DNA of 64,000 nucleotides, taken from positions 24,259 through 88,258 of the forward strand of contig CAMVFE010000003.1 in the NCBI GenBank assembly GCA_947166705.1, read 5' to 3'. The stretch's first letter is position 1; every line of letters starts with the position of its first letter. Shown here piece after piece: positions 8,819 to 18,408 of this stretch. Made by a program: the position numbers and the translations under genes. This stretch comes from an uncultured Clostridia bacterium. GTDB lineage: Bacteria; Bacillota; Clostridia; Christensenellales; Aristaeellaceae. Below the pieces are notes generated by a model. That model worked only from the letters and a program-made list of their open reading frames with translations. It searched no databases and was not told the origin of the DNA.

Positions 8819-9184
8819 TTATATCCCCGCGTCTTCCCTGACCCATTCATCCCAGGCCTCCGGTTGATATCCCAAGGTCATCCGGTTTCCGTTCCGGACG
8901 ATCGGAAGCCGCAGAAGCCAGGGGGCCTCCTGGATGGCCGGAATCAGCAGGCTCTCCTGCTGATAGTAGCAGGCAGGATGTTCCCTGACTTTCCGGTCCT
9001 CCCGGTCCAGCAGCCTCTCCATACCGATCCGCTGCAGCATGAGCCGGATCTCCCTTTCGCCGGGAGGATGCTTTTTGATATCCATGATCTGTACGGGAAT
9101 CCGCCGCTCCTTGAAATACCTTTCCGCCTTCTGGGTATCAAAGTTCTTCTTTCCGCAGTAGATCTGTATATTCGTCTCCCTCAT
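8819..9184 (-). CDS. ArsC/Spx-family thioredoxin-fold protein
   Basis: The 121-residue product fits the ArsC/YffB/Spx family in length and layout: a short first strand ending in a cysteine loop (IQIYCGKKNFDTQKAERYF), the helix KAERYFKERRIPVQIMDIKKHP, and a late LRLPIVRNGNRMTLGY segment where the family places the cis-Pro and the substrate-facing strand. The loop has a single Cys (C10-G-K-K), so it is not the CxxC of redox-active Spx and resembles the monothiol reductase-like members. It begins by ATGA overlap with the end of the DnaC-like gene, so the two are translationally coupled. Arsenate reduction is not supported by context; the role is unassigned. Confidence 0.8.
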   Translation of the reverse strand: MRETNIQIYCGKKNFDTQKAERYFKERRIPVQIMDIKKHPPGEREIRLMLQRIGMERLLDREDRKVREHPACYYQQESLLIPAIQEAPWLLRLPIVRNGNRMTLGYQPEAWDEWVREDAGI

Positions 9185-10149
9185 CCCCTTCCGTTGCGGA
9201 TGTCCCGGCCCCGGAGGGGGAGGTACAGGCAGTTCCGCGTATCCGTGAGCCGGGAAGCAATCCGCTCCGTATAGCGGCTCCTCAGCTCCTCCTGGTTCAG
9301 GTTGGTGCTGATCACGGTCGCCAGGTTCCTCCGCTGGCGCTCGCTGACCAGATTGAACAGCTGTTCGATGGTCACATTCTGGATCAGCGGCTCGCTGCCC
9401 AGGTCGTCCAGCATCAGGACCGGAACGCTGATCAGTTCCTCCATCCCGCCGTCATGCTCAAAATAGCTTTTCCGCGCGGTCTCCAGAAAGCTGTAGGAGG
9501 AAATCAGCAGCACGGAAACGCCGCGTCCGATCAGCCGGCCGGCCATGGCGTGGAGCAGAAACGTCTTGCCCAGTCCGGATTTTCCGGAGAGGAGCATGTC
9601 CCGCTTCGGCTGATCCGGCCAGGCGTCCGTCCACGCCTCGCAGGCTTCGCGGACCCGGTTCATCAGCTCCCGCTGGGAGTAGCGCGAATCCTCCATCGGT
9701 TCCGGGGAAAAAACCGTTTCATCAAACTGTTCAAATGTCTCCCTGCCGTTCTCCGGGATGCCCATGGCCTGCCTCAGTTTTTCCTGATAGCGCCGGATGA
9801 CGCAGGCGCATTTTTCCCGGATCCGGTCTCCTGTATAGCCGGTATCCCGGCACAGGGGGCATTCATAGACCGGAGCGAGGTAATCCTCCGGCAGTCCCTT
9901 CTCCTTCAGGGCCCTGCGGATCTTCCCGGAAACCGCGTCCATGCGGGTTTCCAGCTCCCCGGGAACAGTCCTGCCCGCCAGAATGCCCTGCACGGATTCG
10001 CGGATCAGCCCCTCCCGCTCTTCCAGCATTGCGGCAATTTCCGGGTACCGCGCCCGAATGTCCCGCTTCCGGAACCTCTCCGTCTCCTCGTTCCGGCGCT
10101 GCTGCTCCTGCAGATCCAGGAACACTTCCCTGAGCAGCTCCTCACGCAT
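9181..10149 (-). CDS. dnaC: DnaC/DnaI-type helicase loader ATPase
   Basis: This 322-residue AAA+ ATPase matches the DnaC/DnaI/IstB family that loads the replicative helicase. N-terminal helical region, then a zinc-ribbon-like cluster at about 117-134 (CPLCRDTGYTGD...CAC), then Walker A SGKSGLGKT at about 192, Walker B LMLDDLG at about 244, a sensor segment VISTNLNQEEL and an arginine-rich C-terminus (RIASRLTD). The Cys pattern is typical of clostridial DnaC proteins. It overlaps the upstream DnaD gene by 8 bases and the downstream ArsC-like gene by 4, forming a three-gene unit. DnaD and DnaC side by side is the usual Firmicutes chromosomal arrangement for primosome genes. Confidence 0.93.
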   Translation of the reverse strand: MREELLREVFLDLQEQQRRNEETERFRKRDIRARYPEIAAMLEEREGLIRESVQGILAGRTVPGELETRMDAVSGKIRRALKEKGLPEDYLAPVYECPLCRDTGYTGDRIREKCACVIRRYQEKLRQAMGIPENGRETFEQFDETVFSPEPMEDSRYSQRELMNRVREACEAWTDAWPDQPKRDMLLSGKSGLGKTFLLHAMAGRLIGRGVSVLLISSYSFLETARKSYFEHDGGMEELISVPVLMLDDLGSEPLIQNVTIEQLFNLVSERQRRNLATVISTNLNQEELRSRYTERIASRLTDTRNCLYLPLRGRDIRNGRG

Positions 10150-11608
10150 CGGGCTTCTTCCCTCCTCCCAGGCGGTTCATAACCTCCTCGAGGCTTTCCT
10201 CCGCGCCTTCGTATTTCCTCTGTTCATATCGCTGGGCATTCACCGATCCGGCAGGTCTTGCGCCCTCCCTGTCTCTCCTGGTCCGCCGCTCCTGCTCCAT
10301 CGCTTCCCTGGTTCGGATTCCCTTCTGCGCATAGATGCGCAGGACGGTATCGAGGTAGTACATGGGGCGCTCGGTACCGTTCGCGGCCTCCGCCGCGGCC
10401 AGGATCTGCTCGGGGGTGAAGCCCAGCTCCTCCTCCCATGCGGTCAGCATCGCCCGGTTCCTGCTCCCCGTCAGGGAAGTAAGCCCCCACATCTTCCGGA
10501 GCTCCTGCAGGAGCCCGCCCTGCTCGCGGAAGCGCCGGATGTAGCTCTCCGCCTCCCCGGGGGTTCCGATTCCCTTTTTCCGCCAGGAATCCAGCATTTT
10601 CTCCGCGTCTTCCAGGCTGCCGCGCGACCTTCCGCATTCCCGTGCCGCCAGCAGGATCATCGTCTCATCGTATTCGTTCCGCATCCGCTGATACCAGGCC
10701 AGGCTCTCCCCGTTCACCGTACCTCCGCCCAGCGCGTGGAGCACCTTTTTCAGCCCGCCGCTCTCCTCTCTGGCCTGTACGACGCCCGCGGCTTCAATCT
10801 GTCCGCCCGGGGCGGTCCTGCTTCGGATATTTCTCAGGATGCCGTCCAGAAATCCCATGCTCGGGTCGCCCTTCGCCGTCTCCGCGCAGGCTTCCTGAAT
10901 CGCCTCCGGCGTGAACCCCCATTCCCGGGTCCATTTCCGGTACATGGCCAGCTGATCCTCGGACGGGAGGTTCCGCTTTCCCAGCCGTTTCAGCACTGCC
11001 CGGGTTCCCTGATACGCCGTCTCATCCCGTGACAGGAAAGCCTCGGCATCCGCGACCGTGGTGATGTTTTCCTGGGCCATCTGCAGGGCCGTCTGTCCGG
11101 CGCTCCGGATGGAAAAATCCTTTCCCTTGATCCGCTCCATATGCTTCAGCAGCATGATGACCGCTTCAGGCGGCAGTTTCAGATCCTCCACCCATTCGTA
11201 GCAGGTTCGGATTTCGCTTCCATGCAGGCGCCTGCCGTGGTCGAACACGCCGTACAGGCTGTCCGCGAAGGCTTCATAGGCCGGATCAAGCTGCGTCTCG
11301 TTCCCGTTCATCATCCGCCTTCTCAGGCTGATATACTGATAGGCCGCGGGGCTGTCGCTGACCCGGCGGACAAGCCCCTTCCGCTCCCAGTATCTGTAGG
11401 CGCGGGCGATCTCCTCCTCCGTCAGGTTCAGATCATGGCTCATCTGTTCCAGGCTCATGTCCGTCTCGGGATGATAGCAGCGCATCAGGCCGTAAAGATA
11501 GACCCTCACATCGTCGCCCCGGGCGGCGGGCAGGAATTCCTGGATAAACTGATTGTCCACCGGCGTCATATCGAACAGTGCGTACCGGTCTTCAAAATCG
11601 AACAGCAT
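10142..11608 (-). CDS. DnaD domain replication initiation protein
   Basis: A 488-residue primosomal protein. The N-terminal 100 residues look like a winged helix (MSLEQMSHDLNLTEEEIARAYRYWERKGLVRR). After that come three DnaD/DnaB_2-type helical repeats, recognisable by patterns such as WGFTPEAIQEA...YLDTVLRIYAQKGIRT and by internal similarity around 200-300, 310-385 and 395-450. Three copies is more than the single copy of B. subtilis DnaD. The protein is expected to remodel DNA and recruit the DnaC-like loader encoded immediately downstream. GAGGAGGG stands about 10 bases before the start, and a promoter is visible at 11643-11671. Confidence 0.9.
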   Translation of the reverse strand: MLFDFEDRYALFDMTPVDNQFIQEFLPAARGDDVRVYLYGLMRCYHPETDMSLEQMSHDLNLTEEEIARAYRYWERKGLVRRVSDSPAAYQYISLRRRMMNGNETQLDPAYEAFADSLYGVFDHGRRLHGSEIRTCYEWVEDLKLPPEAVIMLLKHMERIKGKDFSIRSAGQTALQMAQENITTVADAEAFLSRDETAYQGTRAVLKRLGKRNLPSEDQLAMYRKWTREWGFTPEAIQEACAETAKGDPSMGFLDGILRNIRSRTAPGGQIEAAGVVQAREESGGLKKVLHALGGGTVNGESLAWYQRMRNEYDETMILLAARECGRSRGSLEDAEKMLDSWRKKGIGTPGEAESYIRRFREQGGLLQELRKMWGLTSLTGSRNRAMLTAWEEELGFTPEQILAAAEAANGTERPMYYLDTVLRIYAQKGIRTREAMEQERRTRRDREGARPAGSVNAQRYEQRKYEGAEESLEEVMNRLGGGKKPDA

Positions 11609-11642
11609 TCGGGCTGGTCCCTCCTCAGCAGTCTGCCCCTTC

Positions 11643-11671
11643 AGTATAGCATATTCTTCCCGGTTTGTCCC
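11643..11671 (-). promoter_or_regulatory. Promoter of the dnaD-dnaC-arsC-like operon
   Basis: Minus strand: GGGACA, 17 bases, TATACT with an upstream TGC extended -10. Transcription would start about 28 bases before the ATG. The rest of the gap to 11755 holds only GC-rich inverted sequence with no T-tract. Confidence 0.5.
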
Positions 11672-11754
11672 CCGCGCGCCGCGGCTGTCTGGCGGAGGTT
11701 CCCCGCGTGATTGCGGACGAAGTATATCCCCCGCGCGCGCAGCGGCCGCGCTCC

Positions 11755-13038
11755 TCAGCGGGGCAGGTGCCAGGTCAGGTCCGTGCAGTTTTCAAGCGAA
11801 AAAACCAGCAGCGGCTGTCCCTCCAGCAGGTACCAGGAAAACGCGTCGCCCCACGCCGAATCCCCGTGCCGGGGCGCATCCTTCGTGCCCGGCGTCACCA
11901 CGGACACGGTCACGCCGCCGTCGGGGGGATAGGTGTTCTCGAAGCCCTGCTCCTCAATATAGGCCTGATAGCGCAGGTAGCAGAATGGATTCTCCCCGCA
12001 GTGGATGACGAGCGGCATATCCAGCACCGGTGCGGCCTCGCCCGCGGTTTCCTCCGTCCAGCCGAAGCTGCGCAGCGTGCCCAGGAAGATCATCACATGC
12101 TTGAATTTACCATGCTTCATCGCCACCAGATCCCCCGGAAGCAGGAAGGTTGACCAGTACCTGGGATTCCGGCGGTTCAGAAGCTCAGCGTCCTGCTTTT
12201 CCTTCAGGACCTCCGAAATCACGATGGGTTCCAGGCCGCTGTTCCGCAGCGCGAGGTTGATGAAGCCTGCGCAGTCCAGCCCGCAGAGATACATACGGTC
12301 CGCGCGGTAATAGCCCGTCACCTGCCTGGGAAAATAGCGGTGGAGGATCTTCTCCTCGTTGACGCCGCCGAAGTAGTACGGCACACCCAGCGGGAACCTG
12401 CTGGTCATCAGCGTTCCTGTCTCCTCCCGGTATCTCCGCAGCACCGGATTAGCCTCCTCCAGAAAGCACAAGGAGCAGTCCAGCAGCGTTTCCTCCTGAA
12501 CCCGGTCCAGCGGGAACCTCAGTCCCTCCTCCTCCGTTGAAAAGGTCAGCTGCAGCCGGACGGATCCTTCTTCGATCCGGATCCATCCGTTTCTTTTCCT
12601 GTGCGCCGCCTTCAGGCGCGGCTCCTCCCCCGGGAGGCTGCTCAGCCAGGCTCCGGCCGTCCCGGTGAATTCGCAGATCCTGTCCCCGCGGATTCCGTCA
12701 AATGTCTCCTGGCTTTCATCCGGCCCGGCGGCTGCAGCGTATTTCAGTTTCTGTCCCCCTGTCTCCGTGATGCGCATTCTGAGAAATGCCGCTTCCAGCT
12801 GAAATCCTTCCAGCCCGGTCAGCCCGGCCAGCGTCCACCGGTGCCCGTCGGTGTCCGGAAAATCCTCCGGCAGGCCCAGCGCCGTCTCGAAGGCTTCCCC
12901 GTTTCTGACGCCGACCACTCCCCCCGCGCCGCACCGGAGCAGCAGGGTATGCGTCTCCCGCGCCGAAGCGCTTCCGACGCCCATCGCAAAGATCAGGATC
13001 GACGCCGCGAAAAGCCATCTTATCCCGTGAATCTTCAT
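11755..13038 (-). CDS. Secreted NlpC/P60-like cysteine peptidase
   Basis: A 427-residue exported protein starting MKIHGIRWLFAASILIFA, a typical signal peptide ending near SASA-RE. The N-terminal half (about 30-220) is an unassigned beta-rich region. The C-terminal half carries the NlpC/P60 core: LCGLDCAGFINLALRNSG with the catalytic Cys in DCAGF, the LLPGDLVAMKH segment, and FKHVMIFLG with the probable His. Such enzymes cut peptide cross-bridges of peptidoglycan. The start at 13038 is preferred over the long frame to 13245 because the signal peptide begins there and a promoter-like TATAAT lies at 13091-13096 inside the longer frame. The ribosome site is weak (GGAATG). Confidence 0.82.
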   Translation of the reverse strand: MKIHGIRWLFAASILIFAMGVGSASARETHTLLLRCGAGGVVGVRNGEAFETALGLPEDFPDTDGHRWTLAGLTGLEGFQLEAAFLRMRITETGGQKLKYAAAAGPDESQETFDGIRGDRICEFTGTAGAWLSSLPGEEPRLKAAHRKRNGWIRIEEGSVRLQLTFSTEEEGLRFPLDRVQEETLLDCSLCFLEEANPVLRRYREETGTLMTSRFPLGVPYYFGGVNEEKILHRYFPRQVTGYYRADRMYLCGLDCAGFINLALRNSGLEPIVISEVLKEKQDAELLNRRNPRYWSTFLLPGDLVAMKHGKFKHVMIFLGTLRSFGWTEETAGEAAPVLDMPLVIHCGENPFCYLRYQAYIEEQGFENTYPPDGGVTVSVVTPGTKDAPRHGDSAWGDAFSWYLLEGQPLLVFSLENCTDLTWHLPR

Positions 13039-13090
13039 TTTTTCATTCCGCTTTCCCGTGCGGGTCTGCACGTATTCGGTATCCCTGGGA

Positions 13091-13119
13091 ATTATATCAT
13101 CTCTCCCGCTGAAAATCCA
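13091..13119 (-). promoter_or_regulatory. Promoter of the NlpC/P60-like gene
   Basis: Minus strand TATAAT preceded by TGA (extended -10) at 13091-13096; the -35 position reads TGGATT at 17 bases, a poor match, so the extended -10 carries the call. Confidence 0.45.
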
Positions 13120-13251
13120 TCCCTTTCCCGCCTGCGTCCGCGCCGTCCCGGCCGCGCGAAGGATTCCCCGTGTGCCCGGTCCCGCAGTTTCCGCTGCTGC
13201 CCGGAACCCGGATGCCCTTCTCCGATATAAGCGGAGATTTCTCAAAAAGGC

Positions 13252-13280
13252 TTTTCACCCCGCCGCTTCTGTGGTATAAT
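13252..13280 (+). promoter_or_regulatory. Promoter of the aldolase gene
   Basis: TTTTCA at 13252-13257, spacer 17, TATAAT at 13275-13280 with TGG in front (extended -10). The same TTTTCA-17-TGGTATAAT arrangement occurs before the AraC-type regulator at 51606. The leader is about 25 bases and contains the AAAGGAGGT ribosome site. Confidence 0.75.
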
Positions 13281-13311
13281 TCAGCTATCTTTGAAAAGGA
13301 GGTCCTTTCCG

Positions 13312-14250
13312 ATGCCCATTGTCACCACAACTGAAATGTTCAAAAAAGCCTATGCCGGTGGTTACGCTGTTGGCGCCTTCAATGTCAACAACATGGAAAT
13401 CGTCCAGGGAATCACCGAAGCCGCCGGCGAGCTGAAGGCTCCCGTCATTCTGCAGGTTTCCAAGGGGGCCCGCGCCTACGCGAACCACAGGTATCTGGTT
13501 CACCTCGTTCAGGCCGCGTCCGAGAATTTCCCGGATCTGCCCATCGCGCTGCACCTGGACCATGGGGATACCTTCGAGCTCTGCAAGGACTGCATTGACG
13601 GCGGCTTCACTTCCGTCATGATCGACGCCAGCTCCAAGCCCTATGAGGAGAACATTGCCCTGACCCGCCGGGTTGTGGAATATGCCCATGACCACGGCGT
13701 CGTCGTCGAAGCCGAGCTGGGCACGCTGGCCGGCGTGGAGGACGAGGTTTCCGTTGATTCCGACAAGGCCATGTACACCCATCCCGAAGAGGTGGAGGAT
13801 TTCGCCACCCGCACCGGATGCGATTCCCTGGCCATCGCCATCGGCACCAGCCACGGCGCGTACAAGTTCAAGCCCGGCACCAAGCCCCAGCTTCGGTTTG
13901 ACGTGCTGGAGGAGTGCTCCCGCCGCCTGCCCGGTTTCCCGATCGTGCTGCACGGCTCCTCTTCCGTTCCGCAGGAATTTGTCGCCGAGATCAACAAGTA
14001 CGGCGGCAACATGCCCGGCGCCATCGGCATTCCTGAGGAGCAGCTGCGCAAGGCGGCCTCGATGGCAGTCTGCAAGATCAACATTGACTCCGACATCCGT
14101 CTGGCCATGACCGCCAGCATCCGGAAGTACTTTGCCGAGCATCCGGATCATTTTGATCCCCGGCAGTACCTCAAGCCTGCCCGCCAGGCTGTCAAGGAAA
14201 TGGTTGCCCACAAGATCGTGGACGTCCTGGGCTGCGACGGAAAAGCCTGA
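13312..14250 (+). CDS. fba: Class II fructose-bisphosphate aldolase
   Basis: A 312-residue zinc-dependent aldolase that splits fructose 1,6-bisphosphate in glycolysis. Family marks: GAFNVNNMEIVQGI near the start, the metal and substrate segment ALHLDHGD, DASSKPYEENIALTRRVVEYAHDHGVVVEAELG with a metal-binding Glu, IAIGTSHGAYKF with a metal-binding His, VLHGSSSVP and INIDSDIRLA for phosphate binding. Length is typical. The start at 13312 (MPIVTTTEMF) is set by AAAGGAGGT nine bases upstream; the frame could extend to 13291 but that lies before this site. It is a single-gene unit with its own promoter and a strong terminator. Confidence 0.97.
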   Translation: MPIVTTTEMFKKAYAGGYAVGAFNVNNMEIVQGITEAAGELKAPVILQVSKGARAYANHRYLVHLVQAASENFPDLPIALHLDHGDTFELCKDCIDGGFTSVMIDASSKPYEENIALTRRVVEYAHDHGVVVEAELGTLAGVEDEVSVDSDKAMYTHPEEVEDFATRTGCDSLAIAIGTSHGAYKFKPGTKPQLRFDVLEECSRRLPGFPIVLHGSSSVPQEFVAEINKYGGNMPGAIGIPEEQLRKAASMAVCKINIDSDIRLAMTASIRKYFAEHPDHFDPRQYLKPARQAVKEMVAHKIVDVLGCDGKA

Positions 14251-14272
14251 TCATCCTTTCGGGACTGAGAAA

Positions 14273-14304
14273 CCCGCGTCCGTTTCGGACGCGGGCCTTT
14301 TTTT
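14273..14304 (+). terminator. Rho-independent terminator after fba
   Basis: CCCGCGTCCG, loop TTT, CGGACGCGGG, then CC and seven T. On the minus strand the same stem is followed by TTTCTC, so it may also end the convergent vanW transcript. Confidence 0.9.
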
Positions 14305-14331
14305 CCTCATTTTCCGCTTAACTGAAGGTTC

Positions 14332-16200
14332 CTACTCGTCCCTCCGTTTCACGCCTACATAGATCCTTTCCGGCTTCGGCTCGTAGGTATCCGTGTAGAG
14401 CATGGTCCGGTCGATCTCCGTGTTTCCGGAGTAGCGCACCCGGTAGCTCTCCACCACGTACCCGGGCTTGGCCTTGGATACGGATTTCTGCTGATCCGTG
14501 TAGGTGACGTAGGTTCCCTCCTTATCCTTGATGTAGCTCGGCTTTTCCGGCGGATCCAGCTCCCGTACGGTCTTGCATTCGATTTCGTACCGTTCGTCTC
14601 CCATATCGTCGCCGTAGATCATGACCTTGGCAATCAGCCTGCGGCGGTTGCTGGGATCCTTCTGCACGGCGGCGACCATATAGATCGGATTCTCCGTGTT
14701 GTTCTTGAAAACCAGGTCGATCTTCCGTTTTCCGACCCAGTACACCGTGGCGTCCTTCCCGTATTCCGTGTAATTGACCGAATCGGAATGCGGTTCCCGC
14801 TTCACGATCTGCAGTCCCGCGCAGACTGCCGCCTGATACACGGTGGTGCTGGCCTGGCAGACCCCGCCGCCGATTCCCATGACATGCTCGCCGTAGGCAT
14901 ACTCGATCGCCGGGAAGAATCCGTTGGATTCCGTCCGTTCGCCCACCACGCCGTTGAAGCTGAACTGGGCTCCCGGAGCGAGCACATACCCGTTGATGAA
15001 CTCAAAGGCGTGCCGGATATTGTTGTTCCGGTTCTCCTCGGAGGATGTCGAGATCGGGGTGTAGACCGAGGACCGAAGCATATAATGCCGCTGCAGGTCC
15101 GTCAAAAGGATATCCGGCTCGATGATCTCCGGCTGGAGCTCCACGGTTCCGCTGGTCAGCGTGGCCACCATGTGATACAGGTTCTCCCGGATCTTTTCCG
15201 TATCCAGCCTTCTCCCCTTCTGATCCGTCTGGAAGGAGAAGGGGTACGACTGCTCCGGATTAAATTCCAGCAGCCGCGCGTTCATGGCCGGCATATCAAT
15301 CTGGTTCTTGACCTGGGTCAGGACGTTGTCGATGACGGAGGTATCTCCGCTCGGCACGGCCGTATAAGCCTGGTACGGGGTCTCCTTCAGCGCCTGCATC
15401 GCCGCGTACCGTTCATTCACATCCCCGGTATGTCCCTGGGCCCACGCCTCGTTCAGCACCTGTCCGATATCCACGCTCATTCCCAGCATTCCCGCGTTGA
15501 TCTGGGCCATCTGCGTCCCCTGGTAGGTCAGCGTGACGGTCCAGGCATCCTTCCGCTGCTGGATCTGGCTCTGCACGGAATTCAGCCCCTGTTCCGGGCT
15601 CATGCCCCCCAGGTGGATCCCGTCCACGTAGACGCCTTCCGCAAACAGTCCGTCATACGCGGCAACGGTTTCCTGAATCTTCTGGATCTCAAGGTATTTG
15701 GGAATCCCGATCCCCGCGGCGGCGCCGATCAGAAGAACCGCCGCAATGATCAGGATCGTCCGCAGGGCGCCGGACCCGCCGCGGGGCGGTTCTGCCTGGC
15801 CCGGCCCGGGACCGCCCTGTACCGGGATTTCCTGGGTATATCCCCGGAAAGCCCCGTGGCTTGCCGTCTCGGAAGAAACCCGTTCGCGTTCCCGCCGCTG
15901 GCTCTTCTGCGCGGCTTCCTGCTGAAGCCTTATCTGCTCCTGCTGCCAGGCGTACTGCTGTCGGGCGTATTCCTGCTGCATCGCCTGCTGCTCATAGTAC
16001 TGCTGTTCATAAAATGCTTGCTCCTGCGGCGTCATGCCGTTTACCGGCCTCCCCTGGGAGCCTTGGCTGTCCGGAGGGAATGAAGCATATCGCGGCTGCC
16101 CGTATGCCTGCCCCTGCATCTGCTCCGCGGCGGTGCTGACGCGTTCCGGCGGAGCCGCGTATTTCACCGCCCGGCGCTTTCTCGCCGTCCCTTCCGCCAT
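14332..16200 (-). CDS. VanW family protein with PG-binding domain
   Basis: A 622-residue single-pass membrane protein. The cytoplasmic N-terminus (1-145) is low complexity and very Gln/Tyr-rich with a coiled-coil-like stretch (EQAFYEQQYYEQQAMQQEYA). One membrane helix follows at about 147-167. The outer part has a YoaR-like putative peptidoglycan-binding domain (about 180-350) and the VanW core (about 380-520: APGAQFSFNGVVGERT, IGGGVCQASTTVYQAAV), then a G5-like tail. VanW proteins occur with cell-wall and glycopeptide genes, but their reaction is not known. Here it is the distal gene after ftsH (43-base gap), probably transcribed with tilS-hpt-ftsH, and is convergent with fba. Confidence 0.9.
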   Translation of the reverse strand: MAEGTARKRRAVKYAAPPERVSTAAEQMQGQAYGQPRYASFPPDSQGSQGRPVNGMTPQEQAFYEQQYYEQQAMQQEYARQQYAWQQEQIRLQQEAAQKSQRRERERVSSETASHGAFRGYTQEIPVQGGPGPGQAEPPRGGSGALRTILIIAAVLLIGAAAGIGIPKYLEIQKIQETVAAYDGLFAEGVYVDGIHLGGMSPEQGLNSVQSQIQQRKDAWTVTLTYQGTQMAQINAGMLGMSVDIGQVLNEAWAQGHTGDVNERYAAMQALKETPYQAYTAVPSGDTSVIDNVLTQVKNQIDMPAMNARLLEFNPEQSYPFSFQTDQKGRRLDTEKIRENLYHMVATLTSGTVELQPEIIEPDILLTDLQRHYMLRSSVYTPISTSSEENRNNNIRHAFEFINGYVLAPGAQFSFNGVVGERTESNGFFPAIEYAYGEHVMGIGGGVCQASTTVYQAAVCAGLQIVKREPHSDSVNYTEYGKDATVYWVGKRKIDLVFKNNTENPIYMVAAVQKDPSNRRRLIAKVMIYGDDMGDERYEIECKTVRELDPPEKPSYIKDKEGTYVTYTDQQKSVSKAKPGYVVESYRVRYSGNTEIDRTMLYTDTYEPKPERIYVGVKRRDE

Positions 16201-16243
16201 AGGCTTCCCTCCTTTCTCTTTTGCTGATCCGCGTCCCCGGATG

Positions 16244-18325
16244 TCAGTCGTTCAGATATTCCGTGTGGTCCTCTTCGGGCGCGGGGCGGTATTCCCCTGA
16301 GGCAGTCTCCGCATCCGGCTGATTCTTTTCGCCTTCATCCGTTTCACCGGCACCCGCTTTGCTCTCGGTCCGGGAAGGATTCCCGTCTTCCCCGGCGCCA
16401 GCCTGGGCAAGTATTTCGCGAACACTGCGGGGTTTATCGGCGTCCGACCCGTCCGGCATGATTCCCTGATCCATCAGCGCGGTGAATTCCCCCCGGTTCA
16501 GCGTTTCCTGCGCGAGCAGCGCCTTCACCAGCATCTCCATCTTATCCCGGTTTTCCTCCAGGATTCGCAGGGCGCGCTCATAAGCCTTCTGCAGCATCTC
16601 CGAAACAACCCGGTCGATCTTTGCGGCGACCTCTTCGCTGTATTCGCGGGTCTGGCCGAATTCCATGCCCACGAAGACCTCCTGGTCGCTGCCCAGGTAG
16701 ATGGTGCCGATTTCATCACTCATGCCGAACTGCGTCACCATCTTCCGGCAGATCTCCGTCGCTCGCTTCAGGTCGCTGGAGGATCCGGTATAAATCTCCC
16801 CGAGGAAAACCTCCTCCGCGGCATGCCCGCCCAGCATCATCGCCAGCTGATCCGTCAGCTGTCCCCGGCTCAGGTTGTCATGCTCCTCCGCCGGCAGCGC
16901 CAGGGTATGCCCGGCCGCCATGCCGCGCGGTACGATGGTGATCAGATGTACATCGTCGCATCCGGGAAGCACGTGTCCGACGATGGCATGCCCGCCCTCG
17001 TGGTAGGCGACCATCCGCCGGTCCTTCTCGTTTACGCGGTGGCTCTTCTTTTCCGGTCCCATCTGCACCCGCGCGATGGCATCCACCAGCAGCTGCTGGC
17101 TGATCTGCTTCTGCCTGGCCCGGGTCGCCAGGATGGCGGCCTCGTTCATGACATTTTCCAGATCCGCGCCGGTGGCATAGGGCATGCGCTTCGCGATATT
17201 GTTCAGATCCACGTCCGCAGCCAGGGGCTTTCCCCTGCTGTGGACCTTCAGGATGGCAACCCGTCCGTCCTGATCCGGATAATTCACGGTCACCTGGCGG
17301 TCAAAGCGGCCCGGGCGCATCAGCGCCGGGTCCAGAATGTCGCGGCGGTTCGTCGCGGCCATGACGATAATCCCCTCGTTCACGGCAAATCCGTCCATCT
17401 CGACAAGCAGCTGGTTCAGCGTCTGCTCGCGTTCGTCATGCCCCCCGCCGAGCCCGGCTCCGCGGTGCCGTCCGACGGCATCGATCTCATCGATGAACAC
17501 GATGGCCGGCGCAACCTTCTTCGCCTGTTCAAAAAGATCCCTCACCCGGCTGGCGCCGACGCCGACGAACATCTCCACAAAGTCGCTGCCGCTGATGGAG
17601 AAGAAGGGAACCCCCGCCTCTCCGGCAACCGCTTTGGCCAGCAGCGTTTTCCCTGTTCCGGGAGGTCCGACCAGCAGCACGCCCTTGGGAATGCGCGCGC
17701 CCATCTCTGTATAGCCCCGGGGATTTTTCAGGAAGTCCACCATTTCCTGCAGCTCTTCCTTCTCCTCCTCCGCACCGGCCACGTCCGCAAAGGTCACCTT
17801 GTTCTTGCTCTGATCGGACAGCCGCGCGCGGCTCCGGGAGAAGTTCATCACGCCCCGGCTGCCTCCGCCCTGCGACCGCAGCATGAACATCCAGAAGGCC
17901 GCCATCAGCACCAGCATGATCAGGTATGGAAGGAACTCGTACCACCACGGCACCTGGACCGGCGGCCTGTATTCGATGTCAAAGCTCAGGTCGTTCACGG
18001 AGATCAGCTCCGGATCCACGTGCCTCTTTCCCGCCTCCATGGTGCGCACAGTCTCCAGGAAATCAGCTCCGATTGTGGTCTCAAAATCGTAATCCGTCTC
18101 CGGAAAAGCCAGGTCGGAGACGGTTGTCAGCTTTTTGACACCCACCAGCGAGTTGTTCCGAATCGCGACCCGGCCGACTTCGCCGTTCTCAATCATCTTC
18201 AGCAGCTGAGGATATTCAATTCTTCTGGACACCGTCTGGTTCAGCCCGCCGTTCAGCAGAATGGCGATAACCAGCAGTGTGCCCAGCAGCGCCACATATC
18301 CGGCGATTCCTCTGGATTTCTTCAA
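16244..18325 (-). CDS. ftsH: ATP-dependent zinc metalloprotease FtsH
   Basis: A 693-residue membrane AAA+ protease that degrades misfolded membrane proteins and regulatory targets as a hexamer. Two membrane helices (about 8-25 and 130-148) enclose an extracytoplasmic domain. AAA module: Walker A GPPGTGKT at 220-227, Walker B IVFIDEID, pore loop [22 protein letters not shown]. The zinc site is HEGGH at 442-446 (HExxH with Gly in place of the usual Ala). The C-terminal 60 residues are acidic and low complexity. The start codon is TTG at 18323-18325, with AGGAGG nine bases upstream. The gene follows hpt after 83 bases in the widespread tilS-hpt-ftsH order. Confidence 0.97.
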   Translation of the reverse strand: MKKSRGIAGYVALLGTLLVIAILLNGGLNQTVSRRIEYPQLLKMIENGEVGRVAIRNNSLVGVKKLTTVSDLAFPETDYDFETTIGADFLETVRTMEAGKRHVDPELISVNDLSFDIEYRPPVQVPWWYEFLPYLIMLVLMAAFWMFMLRSQGGGSRGVMNFSRSRARLSDQSKNKVTFADVAGAEEEKEELQEMVDFLKNPRGYTEMGARIPKGVLLVGPPGTGKTLLAKAVAGEAGVPFFSISGSDFVEMFVGVGASRVRDLFEQAKKVAPAIVFIDEIDAVGRHRGAGLGGGHDEREQTLNQLLVEMDGFAVNEGIIVMAATNRRDILDPALMRPGRFDRQVTVNYPDQDGRVAILKVHSRGKPLAADVDLNNIAKRMPYATGADLENVMNEAAILATRARQKQISQQLLVDAIARVQMGPEKKSHRVNEKDRRMVAYHEGGHAIVGHVLPGCDDVHLITIVPRGMAAGHTLALPAEEHDNLSRGQLTDQLAMMLGGHAAEEVFLGEIYTGSSSDLKRATEICRKMVTQFGMSDEIGTIYLGSDQEVFVGMEFGQTREYSEEVAAKIDRVVSEMLQKAYERALRILEENRDKMEMLVKALLAQETLNRGEFTALMDQGIMPDGSDADKPRSVREILAQAGAGEDGNPSRTESKAGAGETDEGEKNQPDAETASGEYRPAPEEDHTEYLND

Positions 18326-18408
18326 GTTCCTGGTCCTCCTCTGTATTTGGTACCCTCCGCACCTCCGGCGGCTTTCTCCGGAGGCTCCTCCGGCATCAGA
18401 ACCTCAGA

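Noticed and set aside
9181..11608. DnaC and DnaD as evidence of a prophage
   Set aside because: No integrase, capsid or lysis genes are near; the pair is the normal chromosomal primosome set of Firmicutes.
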